A DNA stretch of 64,000 nt, taken from Paenibacillus mellifer (GTDB lineage Bacteria > Bacillota > Bacilli > Paenibacillales > Paenibacillaceae). The translations under genes were made by a program, and so were the position numbers. This document shows, one piece after another, positions 27,632 to 38,925 of the stretch; position 1 is the first letter of the stretch; each line of letters begins with the position of its first letter. Below the pieces are notes generated by a model. It was given only the letters and a program-made list of their open reading frames with translations. It made no database searches and was not told the origin of the DNA. The DNA is taken from positions 1-64,000 of the forward strand of contig NZ_JALPRK010000018.1 in the NCBI RefSeq assembly GCF_023195895.1, read 5' to 3'.

Positions 27632-27776
27632 GCTCCGCCCTCTCCTTCTATGTTTATCCATGGCGATAAGTCCGCTCATCATTCAGATTAGCGGAACGTC
27701 TGCCGCTTCCAAAGGTCCAGGACTAAGGAGCTTATGTGCGATATTACGGAGTTCGATCAGACGGGATAATCAAGCA

Positions 27777-27813
27777 AAAGAAAAGAGCGGTAAAGCACCT
27801 AGTGCTCTACCGC
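27777..27813 (-). terminator. terminator of the GDSL hydrolase gene
   Basis: Twelve-bp arms with one G-U pair (GCGGTAGAGCAC / GTGCTTTACCGC on the minus strand), three-base loop, then TCTTTTCTTTT. It lies just after the hydrolase stop codon. Confidence 0.9.
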
Positions 27814-27830
27814 CCTCCCTAACGACAATA

Positions 27831-29096
27831 TTAGATTTCGTTGATAAAGACCGTCTTCATTTTTCCGCTGTATTGTACATCGAGCCCAAGCCCCTGTACG
27901 AGCAAAGCCAGCGGCACATAAGTTTTGTTCTCCTTGCCAACCTTTTGAAGGAAGGCCGGAGTTGCAGTGGCGGCCGGCGCGCCGTCCACCTCGATTTGCT
28001 TGGAACCCACCGGAATGACAACCGTCCGGCTACCATAGGTGATTGTGGCGGTGGAACTACGGGTATCCCATTTGCTTATCGCTCCAACCGCATCGGTGAT
28101 GTCCTTGATCGCCACGAACGTTTGCCCATTCTTCAGGATCGGCGGATATGGCGTGTTCAGCTCATTCCCTTTGACCACAACGGATATCGGCGCACCCCCG
28201 GTTTTAGCGGTTGTAGTGCGGAAGCTTCCCCAAACCGTTTCGGCGAAGATCTTGGCGATCACTTCATATCCGGCTTGATTCGGATGGATATCGGTATCGG
28301 AAAAAATATGCGTCAGCGATATTTCGCGTCCCGTAAAAGCTGCTGCCACATGAGCTGCCTTCACCAGCTTTGCTTGGTTCGCATGATCGGCAACAATGCC
28401 ATCCACGATCGCAGTAAACTTGCCAGCCAGTTGCTGTAGTTCATCGTAAATAGATTCGCCAGCCAGCTTTGGCACCGGCTGATATTGGTCGGCAATCAAA
28501 ATTTGCGCCGAAGGATTAAGCTCCGTCAGGATCCGGACAACCTCGCGGAGGTTGTTGCCATATGCCTTCAATACCTCTTCACTTTGAGCACGGAGCTGCT
28601 CCAGCGAGATGTTTTTCACATCCGGCAGCAGTCGAAGCAAGTCGTTCCCGCCGATCGTGATCGTGATCAAATCGGCTTTCTGAAGGTTGGCCTTCGCTTG
28701 CGTGATACCGGAAGCAAATGAAGCCATCCGCGGATCCGGCACATTCGCTTGAATATCGGTAGCAGTAACCGGCGAACCTGCTTGAATCGCCGTTATGTAG
28801 TTCTTCAAGCCTTCGCTGGTCAACCCGAGGATGCCGTAGTTGACCGCCGATGTCCGACCATGGAACAGTCCTTGTTCTTTCAGGCGATCAACGAAGCCGT
28901 AAGGAACGCTCGTTTCCGTCATCCCCGGCTCATACCCGGCGGTAATGGAATCGCCAAGCGACACGATAAGGTAGTCGTCGGCTTGAACCGCCTCAGCGGC
29001 TTTAACAGGTGCGGCAGCGGTGCCGCTGAATAGAATAAGGATAAGAGCAAGCGCTCCCGCCAATCCGGAAGCCAGGTTTAAACGAACATTCTTCAA
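27831..29096 (-). CDS. secreted SGNH/GDSL hydrolase with stalk domain
   Basis: About 421 residues. A signal peptide (about 1-35, ending AAAPVKAAEA) is followed by an SGNH esterase/lipase domain: Ser50 in SLGDSITAG, GGND (block III) and the Asp/His pair in DIHPNQAGY. The last 130 residues are a copper-amine-oxidase-like stalk (TFVAIKDITDAVG, KTYVPLALLVQGLGLDV), probably for wall attachment. AAAGGAG is 9 bp from a TTG at 29096 and abuts another TTG at 29105, so 29096 is preferred. The substrate is unknown; acyl or acetyl esters on cell-surface polymers are plausible. Confidence 0.88.
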   Translation of the reverse strand: MKNVRLNLASGLAGALALILILFSGTAAAPVKAAEAVQADDYLIVSLGDSITAGYEPGMTETSVPYGFVDRLKEQGLFHGRTSAVNYGILGLTSEGLKNYITAIQAGSPVTATDIQANVPDPRMASFASGITQAKANLQKADLITITIGGNDLLRLLPDVKNISLEQLRAQSEEVLKAYGNNLREVVRILTELNPSAQILIADQYQPVPKLAGESIYDELQQLAGKFTAIVDGIVADHANQAKLVKAAHVAAAFTGREISLTHIFSDTDIHPNQAGYEVIAKIFAETVWGSFRTTTAKTGGAPISVVVKGNELNTPYPPILKNGQTFVAIKDITDAVGAISKWDTRSSTATITYGSRTVVIPVGSKQIEVDGAPAATATPAFLQKVGKENKTYVPLALLVQGLGLDVQYSGKMKTVFINEI

Positions 29097-29131
29097 GCCT
29101 TTCAACTCCTTTGAATAGTAGTAAGAAGCCG

Positions 29132-29380
29132 TTATTCCGGCTTCTTCTCTACGCGTCCCGTTCTCTTTAAATAGTCATCATAACGGCCATCGATTTCCTT
29201 GGCCATTTTCCGGTAATTCAACGTCTCTTCCACGATTGGATCCAACGTCGTTTGAATGCGGATCTCGTATTTCGGTGACAACTTCCTGCGCTCTTCCTCG
29301 CGGCGTTCTTCCTCGCTGCCGTATCCCCCTTCGGTCAGCATCTCGCTGAGCTCGCGTTCCAAATCCTTGCTATCGCTCAT
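29132..29380 (-). CDS. small charged protein of unknown function
   Basis: 82 residues, very rich in Glu, Arg and Lys, predicted mainly helical, no membrane segment. The N-terminal third (DLERELSEMLTE, EEERREEERRK) looks like a coiled coil or amphipathic helix. AAGGAG is 8 bp before the ATG at 29380, which supports translation. It lies between the inositol monophosphatase gene and the GDSL gene, same strand. I do not recognise a family. Confidence 0.7.
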   Translation of the reverse strand: MSDSKDLERELSEMLTEGGYGSEEERREEERRKLSPKYEIRIQTTLDPIVEETLNYRKMAKEIDGRYDDYLKRTGRVEKKPE

Positions 29381-29436
29381 CCTGGACACTCCTTCCGGTA
29401 TTCTGAGATCAAGCGTACCTGCTGAGAAAACTGGCT

Positions 29437-30306
29437 TTACAGCCCTGTCGCATCCGCGGCCCGGACCACGCCAAGCAGTTCTTCATGGATTTTGCCATTG
29501 CTAGCAATCAAATGGCGTACGCCGATGTGATAAGGGTTGCCTGTGGTATCGGTCACTATTCCTCCCGATTCCTTCACAATCAGTGCACCCGCGGCAACGT
29601 CCCAGGCGTTTAACCCCACCTCGTAATAGCCGCTCAGACGGCCAGCAGCCACATAAGCCAGATGCAGGGCCGCCGATCCGGCGGCACGCAGGCTGCGTAC
29701 TTCGCCGGACAACGCATTCAGGCCACGCATATTCACCGGCAATGCAAACTCACGATCCGGATTAAAACCAACGGCAACAATACTGCCGGATAACGCAGCA
29801 TCGGAGGACACCTTCGACGGTTGTCCGTGGATATACGCGCCTTTGCCTTTCTCCGCCACGAACATCTCATCCCGCATCGGGTCATAAATAACGCCGATGA
29901 TCACTTCACCTTTATATGCCAGCGCAATCGATACGCAAAAAAACGGAAACCCATGCACAAAATTGGTTGTTCCGTCCACCGGGTCGACGATCCACAAATA
30001 CTCCGATTCGCTAGCCTGTTTCAGCGCTGCAGCTGATGCCGCCGCTCCCGGTGCCACCCCTTCCTCGCCAAGGATCGCATGATCGGGAAAATGCGTTAAA
30101 ATCAGCTTGCGGATCATGGCCTCCGCACCTTTATCCACGTCCGTCACCAAGTCCTGCGGGGATTGCTTCGTATTTAAGTCATGGTAGCCCCCAAGCCGGC
30201 TCTTGATCCATTCCCCCGCCTTTGCGGCGCAATTGATCGCTACGGCCATCGGGCTTTTACTACCTACCACATATGGAACTTTCGGATTCGATTCCAATCG
30301 ATTCAC
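29437..30306 (-). CDS. inositol monophosphatase family protein
   Basis: 289 residues. The Mg-dependent phosphatase signature is complete: GEEG (about 100), WIVDPVDGTTNFVHGFP and the C-terminal AWDVAAGALIVKESGG. Such enzymes dephosphorylate inositol monophosphate, fructose 1,6-bisphosphate, PAP or related compounds; which one is used here is not decidable. The start is a GTG at 30306 with a weak site (GAAAGTAG); the N-terminal VVGSKS...VAINCAAKAGEWI region belongs to the fold, so a much later start is unlikely. Confidence 0.9.
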   Translation of the reverse strand: MNRLESNPKVPYVVGSKSPMAVAINCAAKAGEWIKSRLGGYHDLNTKQSPQDLVTDVDKGAEAMIRKLILTHFPDHAILGEEGVAPGAAASAAALKQASESEYLWIVDPVDGTTNFVHGFPFFCVSIALAYKGEVIIGVIYDPMRDEMFVAEKGKGAYIHGQPSKVSSDAALSGSIVAVGFNPDREFALPVNMRGLNALSGEVRSLRAAGSAALHLAYVAAGRLSGYYEVGLNAWDVAAGALIVKESGGIVTDTTGNPYHIGVRHLIASNGKIHEELLGVVRAADATGL

Positions 30307-30428
30307 TCTACTTTCATCGTAAACTGATAATCTACTCCTTAAAAACTATACGTCTATGATATTGCAAAGTTGCGTCCTTTCGCCTGTCCTGACGCAGAAT
30401 AAAGTGAAAGCCGCACTTCCCTATATGC

Positions 30429-30473
30429 AAAAAGTCCGTGTCCAAAAGCGGGGTTTCGCCCCGCTGGAAACGA
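30429..30473 (-). terminator. probable terminator of fabI
   Basis: A GC-rich hairpin AGCGGGG / CCCCGCT (30447-30465), extended by TCC/GGA pairs, is followed on the minus strand by TTTTGG and, 13 bp on, a TTTTT run. It lies 40 bp after the fabI stop. Confidence 0.6.
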
Positions 30474-30507
30474 ACTTTCAGCTGACTGACCGCATGCGGT
30501 CTTTACA

Positions 30508-31278
30508 TTATGCGCCTACGATATTGTACCCGCCGTCCACGAAAATAACCTCACCGGTAATCCCGCGGGACAGATGGCTGATCAGGAACATCGCCGTATC
30601 GCCGACTTCTGCCGTTTCTGTCGTTCTGCGCAGCGGTGCTTTCTCTTCAACCTGCTTCAGGATCGAGTTGAAGTCGCTGATGCCCTTGGCAGCCAAGGTA
30701 CGGATCGGCCCGGCAGATACCGCATTGACGCGAATATTCTTTGGTCCCAAATCGTTTGCCAAATAACGTACCGAAGCTTCCAGCCCGGCTTTGGCCACAC
30801 CCATGACGTTATAGTTGCGCATTACGCGTTCCGATCCCATGTACGTCATCGTCATAATGCTGCCGCCTTCCGTCATAAGCGGAGCCAGTCGCTTCGATAC
30901 AGCCACTAACGAATAAACGCTGATGTCGTTGGCCAACGCAAAACCTTCGCGAGACGTATCCGCAAATTCACCCGCCAAATCCTCGCCTTTCGCAAACGCA
31001 ATGCTGTGCACGAGACCGTGCAGGACGCCAAATTCGCCGCGCAGCGTATCGGCCAGCTTGTCAATCTCCTCATCCACCGTCACGTCGCACGGCAGGATCA
31101 GCGAACCTGGAATCGTCTCGGCCAGCTTACGTACCCGGCCTTCTACGCGTTCGCTCTCATATGTAAAAGCCAAACGGGCGCCTTGCTCCGCCAAACTTTG
31201 CGCGATCGCCCAAGCGATACTGCGATCATTGGCAACCCCCATCACGATCACATTTTTCCCCGCTAATAAATCACCCAT
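30508..31278 (-). CDS. fabI: enoyl-[acyl-carrier-protein] reductase I
   Basis: NADH-dependent last step of each fatty-acid elongation cycle. The 256 residues align without gaps in the key region: Tyr146, Tyr156 and Lys163 (YNVMGVAK) fall at the same numbers as in E. coli FabI, and the N-terminal GVANDRSIAWAIA cofactor loop is present. Triclosan-class inhibitors target this enzyme. Monocistronic, between a weak terminator and the uvsE gene. Confidence 0.97.
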   Translation of the reverse strand: MGDLLAGKNVIVMGVANDRSIAWAIAQSLAEQGARLAFTYESERVEGRVRKLAETIPGSLILPCDVTVDEEIDKLADTLRGEFGVLHGLVHSIAFAKGEDLAGEFADTSREGFALANDISVYSLVAVSKRLAPLMTEGGSIMTMTYMGSERVMRNYNVMGVAKAGLEASVRYLANDLGPKNIRVNAVSAGPIRTLAAKGISDFNSILKQVEEKAPLRRTTETAEVGDTAMFLISHLSRGITGEVIFVDGGYNIVGA

Positions 31279-31376
31279 GAATATCCTCCTCTTAAATGCA
31301 CCTTCATTTTGTACAACTTACCTTATTTCCCTTCATTTTTCAAGAGAGACGGGAGACAAGCGTGCTTGTCCGGTGA

Positions 31377-32378
31377 TTACGGTTGGATGTGCACGCTGGC
31401 TCCGTCCAAAATCTCAACGCCATCCTCTTGATATCGTGCCAGGTCCTCCATCAACGCGAATAACGCCCCGTCTTTCAGCTTTGCCTCCAGCATCACGTCG
31501 ACCCGATCGGTGATCGGAGCGATGCTGCGCAGAAATTCCAGCAGCGGCAGGACGATGACATGATCCGCATGTCCACGTGGATCGCTGGCGCTTTTGGGGC
31601 TGGACGCGTGGATTTTCGGCGGAAGCGGATCGTCCGACGGCGAGTCGGCCTGTGCGTACGGGGTTTGCCACGTCGCCAGGATGCGCCGCCACAGCTCGGC
31701 CGGACTTTCGCCTTCATTGTTCACCCATTGATGGTGAATGTCGAGCACCATTGGAATGCCTAATGCTTCGCATAGCTCCAGGGTCTCGGTCGCATTAAAT
31801 GTCTTATCGTCGTTTTCGAACGTTAACCGCTGCTTGATGCGCTCCGGAAGAGCCGTTACGTTCTCGCGGAAACGGGCTCCCGCAGAGGGCTTGTCCCCGT
31901 AGGCGCCGCCGACATGGATATTGTTCTTCGCCCGGCCGTCCAAACCCATGGCGTCAAACATGGCGACATGATGATTCAGGTCGCGGATGGAAGACTTCAA
32001 TACTTCAGGCCGCGGCGTACTTAGTACCGTAAAATGGTCCGGGTGAAACGACACCCGAAGGCCATGCTCCTTGACATATTTCCCCACGGCGGTAAATGGC
32101 TCTCGCAGCGCTTCGAAAGGATTCCAGTCTGAAAGCGACTCGTGGGTCGCAAGCGGAATCAGCTTCGAAGAGAAGCGATAGACCTGAATATCGTTGCCGA
32201 CGTTATGTCGAAGCAGGCGAAGCGTGTTATGCAGATTGTCCCCGGCAATCGTCTCTAGTTTACGGATCGCCGCCTCACGGTCGGCAATTCCGTTAAACGT
32301 CTTCAGCGTCATTGTCTTCGACGGCGACGCGTTATCGATCACGGTGGACATCGCTACATAACCAAATCTCACGATCAT
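31377..32378 (-). CDS. uvsE: UV DNA damage endonuclease UvsE
   Basis: 333-residue TIM-barrel endonuclease that nicks DNA 5' to UV photoproducts, starting an excision route independent of UvrABC. Family motifs: MIVRFGYVAMS at the N-terminus, RHNVGNDIQVYRFSS, RVSFHPDHF, NNIHVGGAYGDK and LTFENDDKTFN, and the metal His in LDIHHQW. The C-terminal region is longer and more acidic than the core. The ATG overlaps the preceding small gene by 4 bp, so they are coupled. Spore-forming Bacillales commonly carry it. Confidence 0.95.
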   Translation of the reverse strand: MIVRFGYVAMSTVIDNASPSKTMTLKTFNGIADREAAIRKLETIAGDNLHNTLRLLRHNVGNDIQVYRFSSKLIPLATHESLSDWNPFEALREPFTAVGKYVKEHGLRVSFHPDHFTVLSTPRPEVLKSSIRDLNHHVAMFDAMGLDGRAKNNIHVGGAYGDKPSAGARFRENVTALPERIKQRLTFENDDKTFNATETLELCEALGIPMVLDIHHQWVNNEGESPAELWRRILATWQTPYAQADSPSDDPLPPKIHASSPKSASDPRGHADHVIVLPLLEFLRSIAPITDRVDVMLEAKLKDGALFALMEDLARYQEDGVEILDGASVHIQP

Positions 32379-32698
32379 TTTCGGTCCGGATCTCCGAAGA
32401 ACATTTCATACGCCAGAGCGGTCTGCACCGCGGTCTCCTCTTCCGTCAGCGGACGGACCAGCTCCAGCTCAACCGAGGTAACTTCCTCTCCATTGAAGTT
32501 AATTTCGGCAACACAGGCGGTGATCTTCACAATGGCCACCGCTTTATTATCAGGCGAATAAGCGATCACCTTTTGACCTGTCGGAAATACGCGCAGCCCT
32601 TCTTTGAGCATTTTGCCGCGTCCGTATTCCAGAAGTTCATAAAGCTCTTGCTCTTTCTTGAATTTACAGACCGAGTTGAATTCAGTTTGAAATCCCAT
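32375..32698 (-). CDS. conserved-looking small protein, function unknown
   Basis: About 107 residues, no signal or membrane segment, with an alpha+beta look and a basic N-terminal half (KFKKEQELYELLEYGRGKMLKEGLRVFPTGQKVIAY). It may belong to a small Bacillales DUF family (possibly DUF2584), but I cannot confirm this. Two in-frame ATGs exist; AAAGGA is 10 bp from the second (32698) and 4 bp from the first (32704). The stop overlaps the uvsE start, so it is co-translated with a UV repair enzyme. Confidence 0.75.
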   Translation of the reverse strand: MGFQTEFNSVCKFKKEQELYELLEYGRGKMLKEGLRVFPTGQKVIAYSPDNKAVAIVKITACVAEINFNGEEVTSVELELVRPLTEEETAVQTALAYEMFFGDPDRK

Positions 32699-32752
32699 CG
32701 TCATCCCTTCCTTTCCTAAGCCGGTCGTTCGGGCGGCAATGATCTCCGCCGT

Positions 32753-33847
32753 CTAAACGCCACTTTCGAATTCCAGTGCCTGCCGGGCTGCATAACGCTC
32801 CAGCGCCAGTTCGATCAGGCGATCCAGCAGCACCTCATAGGCCACCCCAGTTTCGCGCCACAGAAGTGGATACATGCTGAAGGGGGTGAAGCCCGGCATC
32901 GTATTCACTTCGTTAATCCAAATCTTGTGATCCGACTTCCGCACAAAGAAATCGGCCCGGCACAACCCGCTGCCAGCGATGGCTTTAAACGCTCTGACCG
33001 CCAGCTCCCGAATTCGCTCAGCAAGTTCAGTATCGATGGACGCAGGAATCAGCATCTGCGATTTCCCGTCCAGGTATTTGGCCTGGTAATCATAGTATTC
33101 TCCGGAAGAGACGATTTCTCCCGGCACGGAGGCTAGCGGTTCGTCGTTGCCGAGAACCCCAACTTCCACTTCACGGGCGTCCACGAACTCCTCGACGATT
33201 ACCTTGACGTCGTAGCGGAACGCCTGCGCCACGGATGCCAGCAATTCCTCACGTGTTCTCGCCTTAGAGATGCCGACACTAGAACCTAAGTTCGCCGGTT
33301 TGACAAAACACGGATAACCAAGCTTCTCTTCAATTCCTTGTACCAGCGCATGACTCGACCGTTCCCATTCGGTAGCGGTGAAGTAGCAGTAAGCGCATTG
33401 TTCGAGACCTGCTTCAGCAAACAGCTTCTTCATGATCACTTTATCCATCCCGGCCGCAGAAGCCAGTACCCCCGCTCCGACGTAAGGCAAGTCGGCCATT
33501 TCGAACAGCCCCTGGATGGTACCGTCTTCGCCGTTTGTTCCATGCAGAAGTGGGAATACAACGTCAATGTTGGATTGGCCCGACGAAAGCTTGCTGAACA
33601 ACAGCCCCATCGCAGCTGATGTATCTCCTGCGCTCTCCCCAAGCTTCAATTCCTCCAGGGCCGCAAACGGCGCGTTCAATCTGTCGCCGACTTTCCACTT
33701 GCCCTGCTTGTCGATATAAAAAGGAAGCAGTTCGTATTTGTCGTAATTAAACGCCTTAGATACGGCAAAAGCCGTCTGCAGCGAAACTTCATGTTCTCCC
33801 GATTTGCCCCCGTAGATAAGACCTACAGTGATTCTGTCCTGTCCCAT
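32753..33847 (-). CDS. ddl: D-alanine--D-alanine ligase
   Basis: ATP-grasp enzyme making D-Ala-D-Ala for peptidoglycan precursors. 364 residues: N-terminal GGKSGEHEVSL, HGTNGEDGTIQGLFE, central ATP-binding region with FVKPANLGSSVGISK, and C-terminal DFFVRKSDHKIWINEVNTMPGFTPFSMYP with the Mg ligands and substrate loop. FTPFSMYP is typical of the Bacillales DdlA/Ddl form. Same strand as the following small gene and uvsE but separated by about 55 bp. Confidence 0.97.
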   Translation of the reverse strand: MGQDRITVGLIYGGKSGEHEVSLQTAFAVSKAFNYDKYELLPFYIDKQGKWKVGDRLNAPFAALEELKLGESAGDTSAAMGLLFSKLSSGQSNIDVVFPLLHGTNGEDGTIQGLFEMADLPYVGAGVLASAAGMDKVIMKKLFAEAGLEQCAYCYFTATEWERSSHALVQGIEEKLGYPCFVKPANLGSSVGISKARTREELLASVAQAFRYDVKVIVEEFVDAREVEVGVLGNDEPLASVPGEIVSSGEYYDYQAKYLDGKSQMLIPASIDTELAERIRELAVRAFKAIAGSGLCRADFFVRKSDHKIWINEVNTMPGFTPFSMYPLLWRETGVAYEVLLDRLIELALERYAARQALEFESGV

Positions 33848-33868
33848 AGCTAACCTCTTTCCTAAATA

Positions 33869-33951
33869 GGTAGTTCAAAAAATTATCTTTGGATCACGAG
33901 GTATTTCAAGAAGATCGAACGACATCGAATCTTGAATTCAGCCTACTTTAA
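33869..33951. repeat. degraded half copy of the MITE-like element
   Basis: Beginning TAGGTAGTTCAAAAA near 33867, it tracks the reverse complement of the right half of the 16659-16825 element: same terminus, an ATCTTT, then a degraded CATCGAATCTTGAATTCA block. It occupies the whole gap between the ddl start and the amidase gene stop. Confidence 0.6.
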
Positions 33952-34952
33952 AACCGGTCCGCGATATGAAAAAAACGATACACCGTATTGTCGGTCCAGG
34001 CGTAGGAATCCCGGTAGTCCCAATAGCGGTGTTTGCTTGGCGTCGTATGGGCGTTGACCAGCGGCATTCCGCCGGCGTCAAACGCAGTTACGATGGTGCT
34101 ATGCTGAAACGTGCCGTTTCCGTCCCAGTCGTAGGCGATAACGTCCCCGAGTTGGAGTTGTTCCGGACGTTCGATCAGCTCGGCGCGAAGCCCGTTTCGG
34201 CTCTGACCGAGATGGCGTTCCAGCGCATTGGCGACAGACCAGCTGTAGCTCCACAACTCCCGCCCGCCGACATGGCCTTTGTACCACCAGCCCGATTCTC
34301 TTTTTCCAGTATAATTTATTGGGGCCCCGCCTGCAAAGAGACATTGGGAGATATAGTTCGTGCAGTCGACCTCGAAGGCGGCAAACTCCGGATTAAAGCT
34401 GTCCCACCACCGGTCGGCGTATAACACCGCTTCCTCACGCCGGTAAGCGATGCTTCGAGCACCGCCGCCCCCAAGGACGTCGCGATTCAAAAATGGCCTC
34501 GGCACAGCCCCTTTATGGCCTGTCGCTTCGCCCTCATCATGAGGAGGGAGCACCAACGCCGGGTGTCGTTCAGGAACCGGCTGCTCCACCTTAATGACGA
34601 TCCAGCCGGAGCCGTCGCGAGCCAGTGTCAGACGCTGCTTCTCGATCCGTTCCTCCTGGTGGCGGGCGCCTCCCTTTTCGTAATATATTTTTCGCGACAG
34701 CTGCAGATCGACCTCGATCTCACCCTCGCGTTTTTCAATTTCGCGTACCAGCTTGGCCCGAGTCTCGCAGCGCAGCGGCGCAGCCCCCCGGACGCGATAC
34801 CAACTCTCCAGCTTGCGCTTCCGCTCGCCCCGTTGCAGCAAATACTCCACATCGGTTACGACCGTGCCCCCGCTAGGCGTGCGATAATCCACTTCATCCT
34901 GGTTCTGTTCGTTTACGTAAACCGATAACGTCTTTTTCCATTCATCCGCCAT
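33948..34952 (-). CDS. amidase-domain (Amidase_6-like) protein
   Basis: 334 residues. The N-terminal half has a mixed charged fold with no known name. The C-terminal half (about 175-330) matches the putative amidase domain of Bacillales proteins: YADRWWDSFNPEF, EVDCTNYISQCLFAGG with a likely catalytic Cys, SYSWSVANAL, and LQLGDVIAYDWDGNGTFQHSTIV with a likely catalytic His. NlpC/P60-like peptidoglycan cleavage is plausible, but no signal peptide is visible. The ATG at 34952 is 9 bp past AAAAGGAGG; earlier in-frame codons are rejected. Confidence 0.82.
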   Translation of the reverse strand: MADEWKKTLSVYVNEQNQDEVDYRTPSGGTVVTDVEYLLQRGERKRKLESWYRVRGAAPLRCETRAKLVREIEKREGEIEVDLQLSRKIYYEKGGARHQEERIEKQRLTLARDGSGWIVIKVEQPVPERHPALVLPPHDEGEATGHKGAVPRPFLNRDVLGGGGARSIAYRREEAVLYADRWWDSFNPEFAAFEVDCTNYISQCLFAGGAPINYTGKRESGWWYKGHVGGRELWSYSWSVANALERHLGQSRNGLRAELIERPEQLQLGDVIAYDWDGNGTFQHSTIVTAFDAGGMPLVNAHTTPSKHRYWDYRDSYAWTDNTVYRFFHIADRF

Positions 34953-35098
34953 TCGTCCACGCCTCCTTTTTTCACTATTAGTCATTATATGAGCGCCTCG
35001 GAGGGAGTATGTTTTACACCTGTCCCGCAAGGGTCTGAAAACCCATTCATCCGCACCGGAACAGCCCAAACAAGCTTAAACTTGGGAACAAAAAGTTC

Positions 35099-35127
35099 TT
35101 TACTCACCACGTGAGGGAAGGTATACT
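35099..35127 (+). promoter_or_regulatory. aconitase promoter
   Basis: -35 TTTACT (35099-35104) and -10 TATACT (35122-35127) are spaced 17 bp. The expected start point is near 35134, so the palindrome at 35153-35169 lies inside the early leader. Confidence 0.75.
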
Positions 35128-35152
35128 TAAATCAAAGAAAATTTGAAATTAT

Positions 35153-35169
35153 GTTTCATCAGGTGAAAC
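35153..35169. promoter_or_regulatory. GTTTCA-N5-TGAAAC palindrome in the aconitase leader
   Basis: Six-bp arms GTTTCA and TGAAAC with a TCAGG centre, about 20-35 bp downstream of the predicted start point. The same half-sites with 5-bp spacing occur in the leader of the IclR-type gene at 43195-43211. A repressor placed here would act as a roadblock; a hairpin in the RNA is the alternative. Confidence 0.5.
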
Positions 35170-35189
35170 TTATTCAAGGAGGTTCATTC

Positions 35190-37904
<2,715 letters not shown>

Positions 37905-37924
37905 TCATCCAACCTTTTCTATAT

Positions 37925-37961
37925 AAAAGAGTTCCCTTCAACCTACGAAGGGAACTCTTTT
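37925..37961. terminator. bidirectional terminator between acnA and the GNAT gene
   Basis: Perfect 15-bp arms AAAAGAGTTCCCTTC / GAAGGGAACTCTTTT. It serves acnA on the plus strand; the minus-strand GNAT stop codon at 37943 lies inside the loop, so it can also end that transcript. Confidence 0.92.
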
Positions 37962-38821
37962 CGTTTGCAGACATAGTAACTCGATTCCGACACCATAGCA
38001 AAGCCAGTCTTGCGGTATAATTCCAATGCGCTGCGGTTATCTGCGGCCACGCTCAAGCGAATCCTCGAACGCCCCTGTGCCAGAAGCAACCGCACGGTTT
38101 GGGCCAACATCTCTCTACCATATCCGCGCCCCTGATGGGACGGCAGCACGCAAAAATCGTGGATCACCGCCGTTTCGTTCCCCAGAAGATTGACGCGAAT
38201 CAAACCGATCCGCTCTTCCCCGCAGCAGCCGATATAATTGTGGCGGCTGGGCTCCCGAGTATGGCCCAAATACTGAAGGGTCCACTCCTCGGTATCGCCA
38301 AACGCCTGTGACAGGCAACGTACCATAAAGCCAAAATCCTCAAGCGCCTCCGGACGGAGCGTCGTAGCGAAAGCATCGGACGCCAAACCTTCCGTCAAAG
38401 CGGCGAGTTCCATAGCGAACTGCGTGCTGTCATATTGGGCGCCCATATGCTCCACACAGCGCAAGCCGGGTTCGGAATCGACGGGAACCTTAAACCGGTA
38501 GGTTTGGATCCCCTGCTCGTCCATCTCCGTGGACGCAATTTTCACGAGCCGCCGGAATACACCTTGGCGGCGCCATTCCGGGTGAACCATGGCGATGAGA
38601 TTCGCCTCCGCCCCATCCGCGGTATACCAACCTAAATATCCGCGCAGACTTCCTTCCACCTGGTAGAGATAGGCGTGATCGCCGCTTTCTTTGCTCAAGT
38701 TATCCAGACCGATGTTCAATTTTGACCCGTCCGCTTGACGGCAAATTTGCTCCAGCCTGCGAATCGGTTCCAGCGATTCCGGCGAAACTTCCGATAGCTT
38801 TACAACGAATTGGGATGACAT
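37943..38821 (-). CDS. protein with two tandem GNAT acetyltransferase domains
   Basis: 292 residues. The first half (about 1-150) has a weak GNAT fold with PEWRRQGVFRRLV; the second (about 155-290) has the full acetyl-CoA site PSHQGRGYGREML and the end motif SALELYRKTGFAMV. The layout resembles mycothiol-synthase-like (MshD) double GNAT proteins, but Bacillales lack mycothiol, so the acyl acceptor is unknown. Start by a plain ATG at 38821 after GGGGGAGTTG. It is divergent from the GntR gene. Confidence 0.85.
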   Translation of the reverse strand: MSSQFVVKLSEVSPESLEPIRRLEQICRQADGSKLNIGLDNLSKESGDHAYLYQVEGSLRGYLGWYTADGAEANLIAMVHPEWRRQGVFRRLVKIASTEMDEQGIQTYRFKVPVDSEPGLRCVEHMGAQYDSTQFAMELAALTEGLASDAFATTLRPEALEDFGFMVRCLSQAFGDTEEWTLQYLGHTREPSRHNYIGCCGEERIGLIRVNLLGNETAVIHDFCVLPSHQGRGYGREMLAQTVRLLLAQGRSRIRLSVAADNRSALELYRKTGFAMVSESSYYVCKRKEFPS

Positions 38822-38855
38822 CGATTCAACTCCCCCTATACGAGAAATAAGAGTC

Positions 38856-38897
38856 TTTACACCACATTAACCATCTGTTATATTATAAGTATAACAG
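38856..38897 (+). promoter_or_regulatory. promoter and overlapping palindromic operator of the GntR operon
   Basis: -35 TTTACA (38856-38861) and -10 TATATT (38879-38884), spacing 17. A palindrome with arms CTGTTATA and TATAACAG around a 7-bp centre (38875-38897) covers the -10 and start point. That is the expected layout for autorepression by the GntR protein encoded 30 bp downstream. Confidence 0.7.
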
Positions 38898-38925
38898 TTA
38901 GAACAAGAGAAGGAGATGCCACATT

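Noticed and set aside
31355..31370. GACAAGC/GCTTGTC hairpin after uvsE as terminator
   Set aside because: Short stem and no T run on the minus strand; too weak to claim.
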